Shown: piece after piece, positions 49,314-57,622 of the stretch
Layout of the letters: the number at the start of each line of letters is the position of its first letter
How positions within the stretch are numbered: position 1 is the first letter of the stretch
From: an uncultured Erythrobacter sp.
Lineage (GTDB): Bacteria > Pseudomonadota > Alphaproteobacteria > Sphingomonadales > Sphingomonadaceae
Reading direction: 5' to 3'
NCBI GenBank assembly: GCA_947498065.1
Contig: CANMIS010000003.1
Location: forward strand, 586,739-650,738
DNA length: 64,000 bases
Program-made: the position numbers and the translations under genes
The notes under the pieces: model-generated
Seen by the model: only the letters and a program-made list of their open reading frames with translations
Told to the model about the DNA's origin: nothing
The model's database searches: none

Positions 49314-50482
49314 TGCGCGCCGCCCTTTTGATTGGAGCAGCTCTGACTGCTGCGCCGTTATCCGCTCAGGATCATTCAGGGCATTCTGGTCACGCCAATC
49401 ACGATGCGCATTCGCAGGACCAAGGTCATGCACAGCATCAGCCTCAACCGGCGAGCGAGCCAGAGCCGAAAGAAGTGGACCTCAAGGCCGATCATTGCGC
49501 GATGGGACACCTTCCGCCCGAACAGTGCCCGCCGAAAGAAGATCAAGCTGGCCATGACGGTATGGACCACGGTTCGATGCATCATAGCGAGCATAAGGAC
49601 GGCGCTCAGCCCGAACAGATAGACCATTCCTCAATGGATCATGGGGCCCATGATAGTGGAGCAATGGATCACTCCGCCATGAACCATAGCCAGCATGGAG
49701 CAGCAACTGACAAATCCGCGCCAGGCGCCGCGCCGGAAGACGCAGTGCCAGCAAGAGCCCTTGAAGGCCCCCGCCACGCAGCAGACGCAATCTGGGGTGC
49801 CAGCGCCATGGCACCGAGCCGCGAAAACCTGGCCCGTGAGAATGGCGGTATGCGTACGGGTAGTGTTCTGATCGAAAGGTTTGAGGCACGCATCACGACG
49901 GATAGCGGCGAGGATGGATATGTGTGGGATGCGCAAGCCTTCTACGGCGGCGACATCAATCGCTTTGTCCTGAAAACCGAGGGTGAAGGCGAGTTCGCCG
50001 GAGAGTTGGAAGACGCGGAAATTCAGGCGCTCTACAGCCGTGCCATCGGTCCGTTTTTCGATCTGCAAGCGGGTGTGCGTTTTGATGCAGAGCCTGACAC
50101 ACGCGGGCATCTGGTTGTTGGTGTGCAGGGTCTCGCACCCTACATGTTCCATGTCGATGGTGCGCTTTTCCTTTCGGATCGAGGCAATATCACGGCGCGC
50201 TTGGAAGGCGAATACGATCAGCGGATCACACAGCGCTTGATTGTGCAGCCACGCCTTGAGGTTGAGCTGTCAGCGCAAGACATTCCCGAACGCGGGATCG
50301 GTGCCGGGATCACCAAGATCGAGCCGGGGGTGCGGCTGCGCTACGAGATCGAACGCGAGTTCGCTCCTTATGTCGGGATTGAATACGAGGCCGCACTGGG
50401 CGAAACCGCAGATATTGCGCGAGCCGCTGGCGAAGACCCGAACGGGTTGAAAGTTGTGATCGGCTTGAGAGCTTGGTTCTAA
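49313..50482 (+). CDS. copB: Outer-membrane copper resistance protein CopB
   Basis: The 389-residue product begins with a short signal (MRAALLIGAALTAAPLSA), and then a His/Met/Asp-rich segment (about residues 19-130) with many HxxH and MDH repeats that should bind copper. The C-terminal part (about 150-389) is a beta-barrel with alternating strands such as VLIERFEARITTD and QRLIVQPRLEVELS. It ends in a phenylalanine (GLRAWF), a barrel-assembly signal. It starts in the copA stop (TGATG). Confidence 0.93.
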   Translation: MRAALLIGAALTAAPLSAQDHSGHSGHANHDAHSQDQGHAQHQPQPASEPEPKEVDLKADHCAMGHLPPEQCPPKEDQAGHDGMDHGSMHHSEHKDGAQPEQIDHSSMDHGAHDSGAMDHSAMNHSQHGAATDKSAPGAAPEDAVPARALEGPRHAADAIWGASAMAPSRENLARENGGMRTGSVLIERFEARITTDSGEDGYVWDAQAFYGGDINRFVLKTEGEGEFAGELEDAEIQALYSRAIGPFFDLQAGVRFDAEPDTRGHLVVGVQGLAPYMFHVDGALFLSDRGNITARLEGEYDQRITQRLIVQPRLEVELSAQDIPERGIGAGITKIEPGVRLRYEIEREFAPYVGIEYEAALGETADIARAAGEDPNGLKVVIGLRAWF

Positions 50483-50494
50483 ACTTGAGGACTC

Positions 50495-52312
50495 TTACTC
50501 TTCACCCATTCTAAGCGCAGCAATAAACGCCTCCTGCGGAATGCTCACATTCCCGTATTCGCGCATCTTGGCTTTGCCTTTTTTCTGCTTTTCCAGCAGC
50601 TTCTTCTTCCGGGAAATATCGCCGCCATAGCATTTTGCGGTCACGTCTTTGCGCATCGCTGAAATCGTCTCGCGGGCGATGATCTTGCCGCCGATCGCGG
50701 CCTGCACGGGGATCTTGAACAAGTGGCGCGGGATCAGGTCTTTCAGGCGCTCACACATCCCGCGGCCGCGCTCCTCCGCGACGCCTGCGTGGACGATCAG
50801 AGACAGGGCATCAACCGGCTCATTATTGACCAGAATGTTCATCTTCACGAGGTCGCCCTCGCGCAGGCCAATCTGCTCGTAATCAAAGCTCGCATAGCCG
50901 CGCGAGATTGATTTGAGACGGTCGTAGAAATCGAACACCACCTCATTCAGCGGCAACTCATAGGTCACCTGCGCGCGCCCACCGACATAGGTCAGATCGG
51001 TCTGAACCCCGCGCCGGTCTTGGCACAGTTTCAGGATCGCCCCGAGGTAATCATCCGGGGTGTAAATCACCGCTTTGATCCACGGTTCTTCGATCATTTC
51101 AATGCGGTTCACATCCGGCCAATCGGCGGGATTGTGCAGCATGATTTCCTTCGCGTCCTCGTTCTTCGTCTTGCCCAATTGCAGGCGGTAAACGACCGAT
51201 GGCGCGGTGGTGATCAGATCAAGGTCATACTCGCGGCTGAGGCGTTCTTGAATGATCTCCAGGTGCAGCAGGCCGAGGAAGCCGGCGCGGAAGCCGAAGC
51301 CAAGCGCGGCGGAGCTTTCCATTTCGAAACTGAAGCTGGCGTCATTCAGGCGCAGCTTGCCGATGCTCTCGCGCAGCTTCTCAAAATCCGCCGCGTCAAC
51401 CGGGAACAGGCCGCAGAACACCACCGGCTGCACTTCTTTATAGCCGGGCAGCGCCTCGCTCGCCCCGCCCTTCACCGTGGTGATCGTGTCACCAACGCGG
51501 GCCTGCTCCACCTCTTTGATTTGCGCGGTAATGAAACCGATCTCGCCCGGGCCCAGATCGTCCAGATCTTCGCGCTTCGGCGTGAAGCAGCCGACGCGGT
51601 CGACAAGGTGCTGCGTGCCGCCTTGCATAAAGGTGATGTTCTGGCCCTTTTTGAGGAAGCCCTCGATCACGCGAACCAGGATGACCACGCCGAGATAGGG
51701 GTCGTACCAGCTGTCGACGAGGCTCGCCTTTAGCGGCTTGTCACGCTCTCCCTTGGGCGGCGGGATTTTGGCGACGACGGCCTCCAGCACGTCTTCGATC
51801 CCGATGCCGGTCTTCGCGCTGGACATGACCGCTTCGGACGCGTCGAGGCCGATGACTTCCTCGATTTCCTCGCGCACGCGCTCAGGCTCTGCGGCGGGCA
51901 GGTCGACCTTATTGATGACCGGCACGATCTCGTGGTCATGCTCGATCGATTGGTAGACGTTGGCGAGGGTCTGCGCCTCCACCCCCTGCGCGGCGTCAAC
52001 GACCAGCAAAGCGCCTTCGCAGGCAGCCAGGCTGCGGCTGACTTCATAGGCGAAATCGACATGGCCCGGCGTGTCCATCAGGTTGAGCTGATAGGTCTCG
52101 CCGTCCTTCGCCTTGTAGTTCAGACGCACGGTCTGGGCCTTAATGGTGATCCCGCGCTCCTTCTCGATGTCCATGTTATCAAGGACTTGCTCGGACATCT
52201 CGCGCGCGGTCAGTCCGCCCGTGAATTGGATCAGGCGGTCGGCCAGAGTCGACTTCCCGTGATCGATATGCGCGATGATCGAGAAATTGCGGATTTTTGA
52301 AAGGTCAGTCAT
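50495..52312 (-). CDS. lepA: Elongation factor 4 (LepA)
   Basis: The 605-residue translational GTPase back-translocates or rescues ribosomes under stress. It has [20 protein letters not shown] (P-loop), [14 protein letters not shown] (switch I), [18 protein letters not shown] and the LepA-specific C-terminus ([20 protein letters not shown]). The ATG at 52312 is preferred over a TTG four codons upstream. It converges on copB, with only 12 nt between. Confidence 0.97.
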   Translation of the reverse strand: MTDLSKIRNFSIIAHIDHGKSTLADRLIQFTGGLTAREMSEQVLDNMDIEKERGITIKAQTVRLNYKAKDGETYQLNLMDTPGHVDFAYEVSRSLAACEGALLVVDAAQGVEAQTLANVYQSIEHDHEIVPVINKVDLPAAEPERVREEIEEVIGLDASEAVMSSAKTGIGIEDVLEAVVAKIPPPKGERDKPLKASLVDSWYDPYLGVVILVRVIEGFLKKGQNITFMQGGTQHLVDRVGCFTPKREDLDDLGPGEIGFITAQIKEVEQARVGDTITTVKGGASEALPGYKEVQPVVFCGLFPVDAADFEKLRESIGKLRLNDASFSFEMESSAALGFGFRAGFLGLLHLEIIQERLSREYDLDLITTAPSVVYRLQLGKTKNEDAKEIMLHNPADWPDVNRIEMIEEPWIKAVIYTPDDYLGAILKLCQDRRGVQTDLTYVGGRAQVTYELPLNEVVFDFYDRLKSISRGYASFDYEQIGLREGDLVKMNILVNNEPVDALSLIVHAGVAEERGRGMCERLKDLIPRHLFKIPVQAAIGGKIIARETISAMRKDVTAKCYGGDISRKKKLLEKQKKGKAKMREYGNVSIPQEAFIAALRMGEE

Positions 52313-52384
52313 TGGCTGTGCCAATTAGCGGGCCGCGCTGCCCATGTCATTCGCGAAAATCGCAACACTCCCAAAAGAGCGTGC

Positions 52385-52400
52385 AAAACCCGCAGGTTTT
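52385..52400 (-). terminator. Weak hairpin at the end of the first c-di-GMP gene
   Basis: AAAACC, a four-base loop CGCA and GGTTTT form a perfect 6-bp stem, overlapping the stop codon of the upstream gene. T-rich DNA follows on the reverse strand. It may attenuate read-through into lepA, but the stem is short and AU-rich. Confidence 0.35.
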
Positions 52401-54597
52401 AGGCCGCTTCTGGCTTTGGCGTATTGGCATAGCCGAACTGCGGCACGCTAGCGCCGCCTTGGCTCAGCATCCCGCCTTCCATGCCCTTGTAGCTGCCTTG
52501 CGAGAGCGCAGCCAATGGCGCGCCAGCAGATGCCAAAGCATAAGGTGAGACCCGGTTTCGCGTGCACAGCCCGCCAGAGCCATCGTCAATCAACTGCTGT
52601 TCGAATTCGAGCCCTTGGGTGTCAGCACTCGTGCGGATGACGGTTGCAACCGCCAATTGCCCGCCACCAAGATCGACAACAAACTGTGTGCCCTTCGGAA
52701 CATCGGCCAGACCTTGGATCAAAGCGCCAGTCTTCGACAGGTTGCGCAGGGTGACCTCATAGGAGTGATCATCATGGATCACTTGAATCTTACGGAACAC
52801 CGTGCGGCGGCGCGCGCGCTTCGTGCGGTCGCTGTCGGGCTCGATATTCCACGCTTCATCGGTCAGCGCATCAAAGACTGCGTCGATCGTGATTGGATCG
52901 GAGTAAATCGGACCCTGCAGATAGGACACACCGCATTCGCCCAGCACCCGGTGCAGCTCCATGGACTCAATGCCATTGGCAACGGTGTTCATGTCCAGCG
53001 CACCAGCGAGCGCGACAATCGCCTTCACCAGCCCCAGTTCGCGGCCATCTTGGTTAGAGGCCTCGGCAATCAAGCGCTCGTCGATCTTGATTGTGTCGAA
53101 AGGCGCACGGCGCAAGTATGCGAGCGAGGAATAGCCGCTGCCGAATTCATCAAGCGTCAGCTGAACGCCCAATTTGAACAAAGCAGCCAAGGTCCGGTCG
53201 ACACCGTCGGTGTCACCAAAGAAGACCGCCTCTGGTATCTCCAGCTCAAGCCGAGCGGCTGCAATATCGGCGCCTTTGAGAGCATCCGCGACACCGTCGA
53301 CAAAGCCCTCTGAATTGAACAATTGCACCGGCACATTGACCGAAACACGCACAGTTTCAGGCCAATTTGCAGCATCGCGAGCAGCCTGCTCAATCGCCCA
53401 GCGGCCGACTTCGATGTTCTGGCTGGAACCCTCAAGGATCCCGGCAAATTCTTCCTGGTCAATTTCGCCGCGCTGCGCATGATTCCAGCAGATATGCGCC
53501 TCAAGCGCCTCCACATTCATGCCTTGAGCTGCAACAATTGGCTCGTACTTTAGGAACAGCTGGTCCTCGCGCACCGCCTCGCCCAGGCCTTCTTCAAGCC
53601 GGCGGCGGAAGATCGCTTCGTTTTCAAGTTCACCTGAGAAGAAGCGGTACTGACCGCGCCCCCCATTCTTGGCGGCATAAAGCGCAAGGTCCGCTGCGCG
53701 AACCACCTCTTCGCGGGTCACGCCGTCGTGCGGAGCAATCGCGATGCCAACCGACGCGCCAATAACGCAGCGCCCCTCTTCGAGAGAATATGGCTGTTTG
53801 AGCATCGCAATGATCTTCATCGCGACCTCGCCCAAGATGCCGCGATCATCTACATCAGGCAGTAGGACTTGGAATTCATCCCCGCCCAGTCGGCCAATCT
53901 CGCATTCGTGGTCGATCGAGCGTTGGAGCCGCGCTGAAACCTGGCGTAGCAACTCATCACCGGCCGCATGGCCGAGCGTGTCATTGACCTGTTTGAACCG
54001 ATCCAGATCGAGCATCAGGACCGCGCAATTGCGTTTAGCCGCCTGAAACGCCGTCAGCGTGGAATCGATGATTTGCGCCATCCGGTGGCGGTTTGCGAGG
54101 CCCGTTAAAGAATCGAATTTGGCAAGCCGCGAGGTCTCTTCTTCACGATGAAACTCTTGCGTGATGTCCGCGCCGGTGCCACGAAAACCGGTAAAACGCC
54201 CCCGCCCATCCTTAACCGGCTGGCCAGCCAAACGCAGAACAGCATTGGTTTTGCCGCTTGCCGCCTGAACAACAAAGCCAGAAAACGATTTGCGCGCGCC
54301 AAGTACCAGCGGGAGAGATTTTGTCCGGCCATCCCCGTCGCGCGGATTCAAGACGCTCGCCAGCGGCTGGCCAATCAGATCTTCGAGAGGAACATCGATG
54401 CATTCCGCCAAGGCGCCGCTCAAGTAGGTGAGATTGCCATCCGCATCGCTCGCCCAGAACCATCCCAATCCGGAATGTTCCAAGTCTTCAAGCATCGCCA
54501 GCTTTTCATCATCGGAGAGCGCAGAAACCGCACGGCCGCGCTTGCTGCGCGACGAGCCAGTTCCACCCATTGATGACAAGAAACCCTTCAGGGCCAC
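52399..54597 (-). CDS. PAS-GGDEF-EAL-PilZ protein with degenerate EAL domain
   Basis: The 732-residue product starts at a GTG 8 nt after AGAGGA. PAS (about 35-145) has GLGWFWASDADG. GGDEF (about 155-325) has an intact RLGGDEFQVLL at 238-242 and should make c-di-GMP. The EAL domain (340-580) is altered: EALEAHICW replaces EALLRW, EIPEAV replaces EITES, DEFGSG (483-484) replaces DDFGTG, and VANGIE has Asn541 in place of the general-base Glu. Hydrolysis is therefore doubtful. A C-terminal PilZ-like domain (about 595-670) has RRRTVFR and NLSKTGA. A glycine-rich tail follows. It is the third and last gene of a tandem set on this strand; its tail (GGLCTRNRVSPYALAS) resembles that of the gene at 57.6 kb. 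Confidence 0.9.
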   Translation of the reverse strand: MALKGFLSSMGGTGSSRSKRGRAVSALSDDEKLAMLEDLEHSGLGWFWASDADGNLTYLSGALAECIDVPLEDLIGQPLASVLNPRDGDGRTKSLPLVLGARKSFSGFVVQAASGKTNAVLRLAGQPVKDGRGRFTGFRGTGADITQEFHREEETSRLAKFDSLTGLANRHRMAQIIDSTLTAFQAAKRNCAVLMLDLDRFKQVNDTLGHAAGDELLRQVSARLQRSIDHECEIGRLGGDEFQVLLPDVDDRGILGEVAMKIIAMLKQPYSLEEGRCVIGASVGIAIAPHDGVTREEVVRAADLALYAAKNGGRGQYRFFSGELENEAIFRRRLEEGLGEAVREDQLFLKYEPIVAAQGMNVEALEAHICWNHAQRGEIDQEEFAGILEGSSQNIEVGRWAIEQAARDAANWPETVRVSVNVPVQLFNSEGFVDGVADALKGADIAAARLELEIPEAVFFGDTDGVDRTLAALFKLGVQLTLDEFGSGYSSLAYLRRAPFDTIKIDERLIAEASNQDGRELGLVKAIVALAGALDMNTVANGIESMELHRVLGECGVSYLQGPIYSDPITIDAVFDALTDEAWNIEPDSDRTKRARRRTVFRKIQVIHDDHSYEVTLRNLSKTGALIQGLADVPKGTQFVVDLGGGQLAVATVIRTSADTQGLEFEQQLIDDGSGGLCTRNRVSPYALASAGAPLAALSQGSYKGMEGGMLSQGGASVPQFGYANTPKPEAA

Positions 54598-54719
54598 TTT
54601 TTTGTTCCTCTTCAATTTGCTCGGACAGCAAACACTATGTGCTGACTGAGACGTAAACCGCGATGGTTACTATTGCCCTAACGCGCGGGCCTATGATCCT
54701 CAGAGTGATTGGTGAGCCA

Positions 54720-57428
54720 TCAAACCTCGCGCAGTACGTCGAAGCTGCCATCCGGGGCGCGCTGCAATGGCGCTGCGAATTCCACGCCAATCTTGCTTTC
54801 TCTGGACCAGCGCACCTGCGCTTTGACCGATCGGTCTTTCGAAAAGTCGATCTTAATCAAGGTACCCTCGGTCACGTTCCAAAGGCCGTCAATCATCGCC
54901 CCGCCCTCAGAGATTGATCGCAAGGTCGCAGGCGCTCGATTGCCATGATAGCTGACCATGATCCGCCGCAGCAGGACCTTGCGCGGAGCGCGGGCTGCGC
55001 GCGGTCCCTCCGCCTTGATCGCAAGATCGCCGGCCACCAGCTCGCCCGCATCATTGGCGTTCAGGGCCTTGTGATAGATGTTGCCTTGAACATGGCTGCA
55101 TCCGAGCTGCCTGACGAGTTCAAGCTCATCCAATGTCTCGACGCCCTCTGCCGTTGTGTCCATCCGCAAGGCTTCGGCTAGGCTGGTTATCGAGGCAATG
55201 ATCGCGCCATTGCGGCTGCCCTTCTCGGTGGCGCCGCGAACGAAGCTTTGATCGATCTTGATCTTATCGAACGGTGCCTTCTTGAGGTAACCGAGCGATG
55301 AGTAACCCGTACCAAAATCATCTAGCGCAAGGCGCACGCCGACCCGTTTCAGACTGGCGAACATTGCCTCTGTACCGGCGCTGTCATTGAGGAAAACGCT
55401 TTCGGTAATCTCGAGTTCAAGCCGTGATGGCTCGATGCCGCTATGCGCCAATGCATTGGCAACAATCGTTGGCAATTCAGGGTTTGAGAATTGCAGCGGA
55501 GAGACATTGACGGCGCAGCGAATGCTCTCCGGCCAGCGCGCAAGATCAGCGCAGGCTGTGCGCAATGCCCAAGCGCCGATCTGATCGATCAGACCTGCGT
55601 CCTCTGCAATCGGAATGAACTTCGCGGGAGACTGCCAGCCTTTGGTCGGGTGGTGCCAGCGCAGCAGCGCTTCAAACCCGGTGATCTTCTCATTCCCGGC
55701 GAACACGACAGGCTGATAGAACAATTGCAGCTGCCCTTGTGCGATGGCTTCGCGCAGATCCTTCTCCAGTTGCGCGCGGGCTTCGGCGGCGGAGTGCAGA
55801 TCAGCCGCATAGAAACGGAACGTGCCCCGCCCCGCGTCTTTGGCCGCATAGAGCGCCAAGTCGACATTGCGGATCAGCTCTTCGTTAGAGAAGCCGTGCT
55901 CGGGCGAAATTGCGACACCCACGGAGGCTCCGATGACCACGCTCTGGCCTTCGACCGAGTATGGTTGAGAGAGTGCCTCGATAATCTCTGTGGCGAGATC
56001 ACCCAGCAATTCGCGCGAATTGTAGCCCGGAATGATGATTTGAAATTCATCACCGCCCAACCGGCCGCAGCGTCCCTTGCTGCCTACGGTGCGCTCCAGG
56101 CGCTGGGCGACTTGTTTCAGCAATGCGTCGCCCGCCGGATGACCCAAAGTGTCGTTGACTTGCTTAAAGCGGTCGAGATCGAGCATCAGTAGCGCGCATG
56201 CCCGGTCACGCTCCCGTGGTGAGCCGAGGATACGCTCCAACGTTTGGGACATTTGCATGCGATTGGCGAGGCCAGTGAGGCTGTCATAATGCGCCAAGCG
56301 CGAGACTTGCTGCTCGCTACGGCGCTGCTCGGTCAAGTCAGAGCCGTGACCGCGAAAGCCGCAGAAGTTCTTGAAACTGTCATAGACTGGACGCCCGGTT
56401 AGAGCCCACCATCGTTCTGGCGTAGTCCCAGCTGCGCGCAGCTCCACTTCGTTAAAAGGGGAACGCGCTGACAGGTGAAAGGACAGGGTTCGCTCTGCTC
56501 CTGTCGGCCCAGAGGTCATATCGACGATCGCGCTCAGCGGACGGCCCAAAATGTCTTCAACCGGCTTTTCGATCACATCTGCAGCGGACGGAGAGATATA
56601 GCTGATCAGCCCGCGCCTGTCAGTTTCCCAAAACCACCCTTGGCCGGTTTCTTCAAAACTGCGCAGGATGTCTTCTGCTCTCGAGGCGAGGCGTTCCCGC
56701 GCTTCTCGCGCAACTTGCCGGCGATGCGCGCTGAGCCACTCGAACCGTGCGACCAGCATCAGGACGATGGCCGCGCCAGCAAGCGCCGAGAATGTCAGTG
56801 GGCTTGGATCGACCAGCGCAAAACCAGCCCAAACGCCGAATTTTGCCGTAAACAGTGAGACGATACGCATCCCAAACAGAGCAGCGCAGGCCGCATGGAT
56901 GCAGACAATCGTGCCGACCGCCCATTGCCAAGTAAGCCCTTCGAGCACCCACAGGCCAAGCACCATTCCGGCGCTCAGCATCGGCACAGCGACACCCATA
57001 ATCAACACGCCGATGCGCATGGCATAGGGTGTCTCATCGCGCCGTTCGAACGCGGACAGAGCCCCTCCGAAGGCGAAGATGCCGACAGATAGGGCCGCGC
57101 CAATGATCGCCAAGGGCCCGAGCGGAACGGCGCCCGCAATCGCTGCCGCAATCAGGTAAGCGATCAGCAAAAAGCCAGCCATCGCGCGCGGTCGCGGCGG
57201 TAGGTAATAGCTGTGCTCTGCATTGGAGGCCGCCTCTTCACGCACTGTCGCTGGTGCAATCGAGGTGCGCACGCGCTCAAGCCCGCGGCGGTCATCGCTG
57301 GTGCGATTGGGGTTTTCGGCGTCACCTTGCGATGCCGCAGCCTGAGGCGATCCGCCGCGCACAGCGCGCGGGCGATCAATGCCCTTCCCTTCAGGCTGCA
57401 ATTGCTGTGGTTTCACCGGCGAATTCAT
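54720..57428 (-). CDS. Membrane PAS-GGDEF-EAL-PilZ protein
   Basis: The 902-residue product has a disordered basic N-terminus (1-80) and six predicted membrane helices (about 84-228). A PAS domain (about 250-370, GQGWFWETDRRG) precedes GGDEF with RLGGDEF at 458-462. EAL follows with EALLRW (586), NVSPLQF, LELEITES, LALDDFGTGYSSLGYL (703-705), the lysine in DKIKID, AEGVET (760-764) and VQGN. A PilZ-like domain spans about 815-890 (LLRRIMVSYHGNRAPAT with RSISEGGAMI). All visible catalytic residues of both domains are canonical, so both synthesis and hydrolysis are possible. The membrane region may sense an envelope signal. Two CtrA-like boxes lie upstream. Confidence 0.92.
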   Translation of the reverse strand: MNSPVKPQQLQPEGKGIDRPRAVRGGSPQAAASQGDAENPNRTSDDRRGLERVRTSIAPATVREEAASNAEHSYYLPPRPRAMAGFLLIAYLIAAAIAGAVPLGPLAIIGAALSVGIFAFGGALSAFERRDETPYAMRIGVLIMGVAVPMLSAGMVLGLWVLEGLTWQWAVGTIVCIHAACAALFGMRIVSLFTAKFGVWAGFALVDPSPLTFSALAGAAIVLMLVARFEWLSAHRRQVAREARERLASRAEDILRSFEETGQGWFWETDRRGLISYISPSAADVIEKPVEDILGRPLSAIVDMTSGPTGAERTLSFHLSARSPFNEVELRAAGTTPERWWALTGRPVYDSFKNFCGFRGHGSDLTEQRRSEQQVSRLAHYDSLTGLANRMQMSQTLERILGSPRERDRACALLMLDLDRFKQVNDTLGHPAGDALLKQVAQRLERTVGSKGRCGRLGGDEFQIIIPGYNSRELLGDLATEIIEALSQPYSVEGQSVVIGASVGVAISPEHGFSNEELIRNVDLALYAAKDAGRGTFRFYAADLHSAAEARAQLEKDLREAIAQGQLQLFYQPVVFAGNEKITGFEALLRWHHPTKGWQSPAKFIPIAEDAGLIDQIGAWALRTACADLARWPESIRCAVNVSPLQFSNPELPTIVANALAHSGIEPSRLELEITESVFLNDSAGTEAMFASLKRVGVRLALDDFGTGYSSLGYLKKAPFDKIKIDQSFVRGATEKGSRNGAIIASITSLAEALRMDTTAEGVETLDELELVRQLGCSHVQGNIYHKALNANDAGELVAGDLAIKAEGPRAARAPRKVLLRRIMVSYHGNRAPATLRSISEGGAMIDGLWNVTEGTLIKIDFSKDRSVKAQVRWSRESKIGVEFAAPLQRAPDGSFDVLREV

Positions 57429-57452
57429 AGGCCGGGATTGGGGTGCAGGCGT

Positions 57453-57507
57453 TTAGGAAACCGTTAACTCGGGCAGCAATTTTCGGGTCTGATTTAGCCC
57501 GCTTTAA
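57453..57507 (-). promoter_or_regulatory. Two CtrA-like boxes upstream of the membrane GGDEF-EAL gene
   Basis: TTAG-N7-TTAA (57453-57467) and TTTA-N7-TTAA followed by CCA (57493-57507) each match TTAA-N7-TTAA at seven of eight positions. They lie 25-80 nt upstream of the start at 57428. In alphaproteobacteria CtrA often controls motility and c-di-GMP genes. The match is by eye and chance hits are possible. Confidence 0.35.
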
Positions 57508-57622
57508 CCAAGACTTCGGGATCGTGAAAAGCCGGCTGCGGGGAAGCACTCGGTTTCATAGTTAATTTCCGTAAACCATGATTGGGAAGATCTGAGGACA
57601 ATCCCGCGTTTTCAATGGCCTG

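Noticed and set aside
57429..57622. c-di-GMP riboswitch in the leader of the membrane GGDEF-EAL gene
   Set aside because: The conserved GEMM core sequences are not present on either strand.
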